From assembly GCA_040386295.1 (NCBI GenBank), contig JAZKFR010000081.1:1-8006 (forward strand): a stretch of DNA of 8,006 bases, given 5' to 3'. Made by a program: the position numbers and the translations under genes. Under the pieces are notes generated by a model. That model saw nothing but the letters and a program-made list of their open reading frames with translations, did no database searches and had not been told where the DNA came from. The DNA comes from JAZKFR01 sp040386295. Lineage in GTDB: Bacteria; Pseudomonadota; Gammaproteobacteria; Burkholderiales; Rhodocyclaceae. Positions 6,433 through 8,006 of this stretch are shown piece after piece. The first letter of the stretch is position 1; every line of letters begins with the position of its first letter.

Positions 6433-7836
6433 CTAGAAATGCAAAGCGCGTTTATCGCAGGCTAAGGCGGCTTCGTGCACGATCTCCGAGAGGGTCGGAT
6501 GGGCGTGACAAATCCGCGCTAAGTCTTCGCTGGTGGCGCCAAACTCGAGCGCGACGACGCCTTCTGAGATCAGTTCAGACGCATTCGCACCGATGATATG
6601 CACACCTAAAATCCGATCGCTTTGCGCGCAAGCCAGCATTTTGACAAAACCGGTCGGGTCGCCCATGCCCAGTGCGCGTCCGCTGGCAGCAAAAGGAATC
6701 TTGCCCACTTTGTACGCAAGGCCAGCGGCTTTGAGTTGTTGTTCAGTCTTGCCGACCCAGGCAATTTCTGGGCTGGTGTAAAACACCCAAGGCACAGCAT
6801 CAACGTTGTAATGTCCGGCCTGGCCGGCGATTCGCTCGGCGACCATGACGCCTTCTTCCATCGCTTTATGCGCCAACATCGGCCCTGTGACTACGTCGCC
6901 GATGGCCCAAACCCCGGGCAAATTGCTACGGCAATGCGCATCAACTTCAACCTGGCCACGCTCGTTGAGCTGCAAGCCTACTTTGTCTGCACCCAGCTTG
7001 TCGGTGTTGGGGATGCGCCCCACCGAGACGATCAAACGATCCGCGTCGAGTTTTTGCGCGCTGCCGTCGGCGTCGGTGTAGCTAATCGATACCGCTTTTT
7101 TCGTTGCTTTAACGGCACCGAGTTTGATGCCGAGTTTGATCGTCAAACCCTGGCGTGCAAAAACCTTGGCTGCTTCTTTGGCGATATCGAGGTCAGCTGC
7201 GGCCAGAAAATCAGGTGATGCTTCGAGAATCGTCACCTCTGCACCCAAGCNNNNNNNNNNCACGCCTGCGCCGATAATGGCCAGCTTCTTCGGCACTTGC
7301 TGTAGATCCAGAGCGCCTACGTTATCGCAAACGATTTGGTTGTCGACGTTCACGCCAGGCAAATGTCGTGCTTTCGATCCGGTTGCGATAATCACTTGTT
7401 TGGCCTCGATCAAGTCGTTAGCGACTTGCACCTGCCAACCCGCAGCGCTTTGCGCTACGAGGCTGCCATGGCCGTTGAGCAGGGTGACTTTATTCTTTTT
7501 GAATAAGCCTTTGATCCCGCTGGTGAGTTGCTGAACGATTTTGTTTTTACGATCCAGCATGGTGCCTACGTCGATGTCCAAGCCTTTGACCTGAATCCCT
7601 TGCTCAGCAAAGCTGTGCTGCGCTTCAGCGAAGAGGTGCGAGGTGTGCAGCAAGGCTTTCGATGGAATGCAGCCGACATTGAGGCAGGTTCCGCCCAGAC
7701 GTGGTGCACCTTGCGGGTCAGCGTATGCATTCGACTCGCAGCAAGCGACGTTTAAGCCCAGTTGAGCCGCGCGAATCGCCGCGATATAACCAGCCGGGCC
7801 ACCACCAATGACGAGTAGATCAAATTGCTTGGACAT
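6433..7836 (-). CDS. lpdA: Dihydrolipoyl dehydrogenase (E3), with an assembly gap
   Basis: This is the FAD-dependent E3 subunit. It reoxidises dihydrolipoamide on E2 with NAD+ in 2-oxoglutarate dehydrogenase and possibly pyruvate dehydrogenase. Seen are the FAD-binding GGGPAGYIAA (11-20), redox-active disulfide CLNVGC (C51, C56), NAD-binding IGAGV (188-192) running into the gap, a second FAD motif AIGDVVTGPMLAHKAMEEG (311-329) and the C-terminal HAHPTLSE with catalytic His446 and Glu451. Ten N bases (7251-7260) leave XXXX where the family has about eleven residues (IGxELGSVWxR) before LGAEV. The true protein is thus probably 474 residues rather than 467. The ATG is supported by GGAG (complement of 7843-7846) six bases upstream. 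The neighbour upstream on the same strand is the end of E2 (sucB), as in many betaproteobacteria, but a terminator separates them. Confidence 0.95.
   Translation of the reverse strand: MSKQFDLLVIGGGPAGYIAAIRAAQLGLNVACCESNAYADPQGAPRLGGTCLNVGCIPSKALLHTSHLFAEAQHSFAEQGIQVKGLDIDVGTMLDRKNKIVQQLTSGIKGLFKKNKVTLLNGHGSLVAQSAAGWQVQVANDLIEAKQVIIATGSKARHLPGVNVDNQIVCDNVGALDLQQVPKKLAIIGAGVXXXXLGAEVTILEASPDFLAAADLDIAKEAAKVFARQGLTIKLGIKLGAVKATKKAVSISYTDADGSAQKLDADRLIVSVGRIPNTDKLGADKVGLQLNERGQVEVDAHCRSNLPGVWAIGDVVTGPMLAHKAMEEGVMVAERIAGQAGHYNVDAVPWVFYTSPEIAWVGKTEQQLKAAGLAYKVGKIPFAASGRALGMGDPTGFVKMLACAQSDRILGVHIIGANASELISEGVVALEFGATSEDLARICHAHPTLSEIVHEAALACDKRALHF
7251..7260. other. Assembly gap of 10 N
   Basis: A run of exactly ten N interrupts lpdA within the GxGxxG NAD-binding site. 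Comparison with the conserved family motif implies about 31 real bases, so the run is a placeholder of fixed length. The reading frame survives only because 31 and 10 differ by a multiple of three. Confidence 0.9.
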
Positions 7837-7889
7837 GAAGTGCTCCAGAAACAGTCAATAGATAAGAAACAAAGGGAAAACGAGGAATA

Positions 7890-7928
7890 GAAAAAGGGCA
7901 AGGCAGGCTTTAAGAAGCCACCCTGCCC
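7890..7928 (-). terminator. Intrinsic terminator downstream of sucB
   Basis: Read on the minus strand, the stem begins GGGCAGGGTGGCTT (from 7928), has a CTTA loop, and closes with AAGCCTGCCTTGCCC. It forms fourteen pairs including three G-T, with one bulged T. It is followed directly by TTTTTCTAT. This is a textbook rho-independent terminator. It starts 32 bases after the sucB stop and ends about 55 bases before the lpdA start, so much of the E2 transcript should stop here. lpdA then needs readthrough or its own promoter in 7847-7890, where I see no convincing -35/-10 pair. Confidence 0.82.
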
Positions 7929-7945
7929 AGTCGTTAAAGTTGCTC

Positions 7946-7977
7946 AGATTCCGAGCAGCTTAGATTCCGAGCAGTAA
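7946..7977 (-). repeat. 16-bp tandem duplication across the sucB stop codon
   Basis: On the minus strand CTGCTCGGAATCTAAG (7974-7959) is followed directly by CTGCTCGGAATCTGAG (7958-7943), with 15 of 16 bases identical. The first copy encodes the final Leu-Leu-Gly-Ile and stop of E2. The second lies just after the stop and would place a TGA where the first has TAA. Sixteen is not a multiple of three, so the second copy is out of frame and untranslated. Confidence 0.85.
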
Positions 7978-8006
7978 ACGCGCTGGGTCTTCCAGCGCTT
8001 CTTTCA
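7960..8006 (-). CDS. sucB: C-terminal end of dihydrolipoyllysine succinyltransferase (E2 of 2-oxoglutarate dehydrogenase), partial
   Basis: The last codons read (M)KEALEDPARLLLGI followed by TAA. This is the characteristic end of the E2 catalytic domain of 2-oxoglutarate dehydrogenase (SucB/OdhB), which transfers the succinyl group from lipoamide to CoA in the TCA cycle. Only about fifteen residues are visible, and the rest lies to the right of the window. The adjacent lpdA (E3) on the same strand supports the odhB-lpd arrangement. E2 of pyruvate dehydrogenase ends differently (typically ...LLL at a DMRR-type tail), which makes the OGDH assignment preferable. Confidence 0.85.
   Translation of the reverse strand, partial: KEALEDPARLLLGI

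Noticed and set aside
6622..7218. 198-codon plus-strand open frame opposite lpdA
   Set aside because: It lies wholly antisense to an unmistakable lpdA, has no ribosome site or recognisable motif, and is a shadow of lpdA codon bias.
7251..7260. lpdA as a pseudogene or internally deleted
   Set aside because: The apparent deletion is an assembly placeholder; both flanks are in frame and all other catalytic motifs are intact.

Overview
The window looks like ordinary chromosome from a betaproteobacterium, possibly of the Neisseriales. The organism call is an inference from gene content: an AapQMP-type amino-acid transporter and an E2o-lpd (2-oxoglutarate dehydrogenase) gene pair. No rRNA or other taxonomic marker is present. 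Codon use looks broadly similar across the genes by eye; this was not computed.

Layout. (1) Positions 1-3051, plus strand: the C-terminal 1016 residues of a very large protein whose start lies outside the window. Its sequence recalls the helical C-terminal part of SIR2-family anti-phage proteins (Dsr1-like, DUF4020-type end). This is the only accessory or defence-like gene in the window. (2) Positions 3213-6256, plus strand: the two permeases and the ATPase of a polar amino-acid ABC importer (aapQ, aapM, aapP). No gene for the periplasmic binding protein is present. (3) Positions 6433-7836, minus strand: lpdA, dihydrolipoyl dehydrogenase, carrying a 10-N assembly gap inside its NAD-binding motif. 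(4) Positions 7960-8006, minus strand: the last codons of sucB/odhB, the E2 subunit of 2-oxoglutarate dehydrogenase, followed by a strong intrinsic terminator. E2 and lpdA run in the same direction. aapP and lpdA converge.

No gene-free stretch exceeds about 180 bases, but the spacers are not empty. The aapM-aapP spacer holds a roughly 108-bp element with near-perfect 25-bp terminal inverted repeats. The aapP-lpdA spacer holds a diverged relative. One arm motif of the family also appears in the spacer before aapQ. This small dispersed palindromic repeat family and the Dsr1-like gene are the most interesting contents. No clearly new multi-gene system is visible. If one exists around the SIR2-like gene, it would lie to the left of the window.
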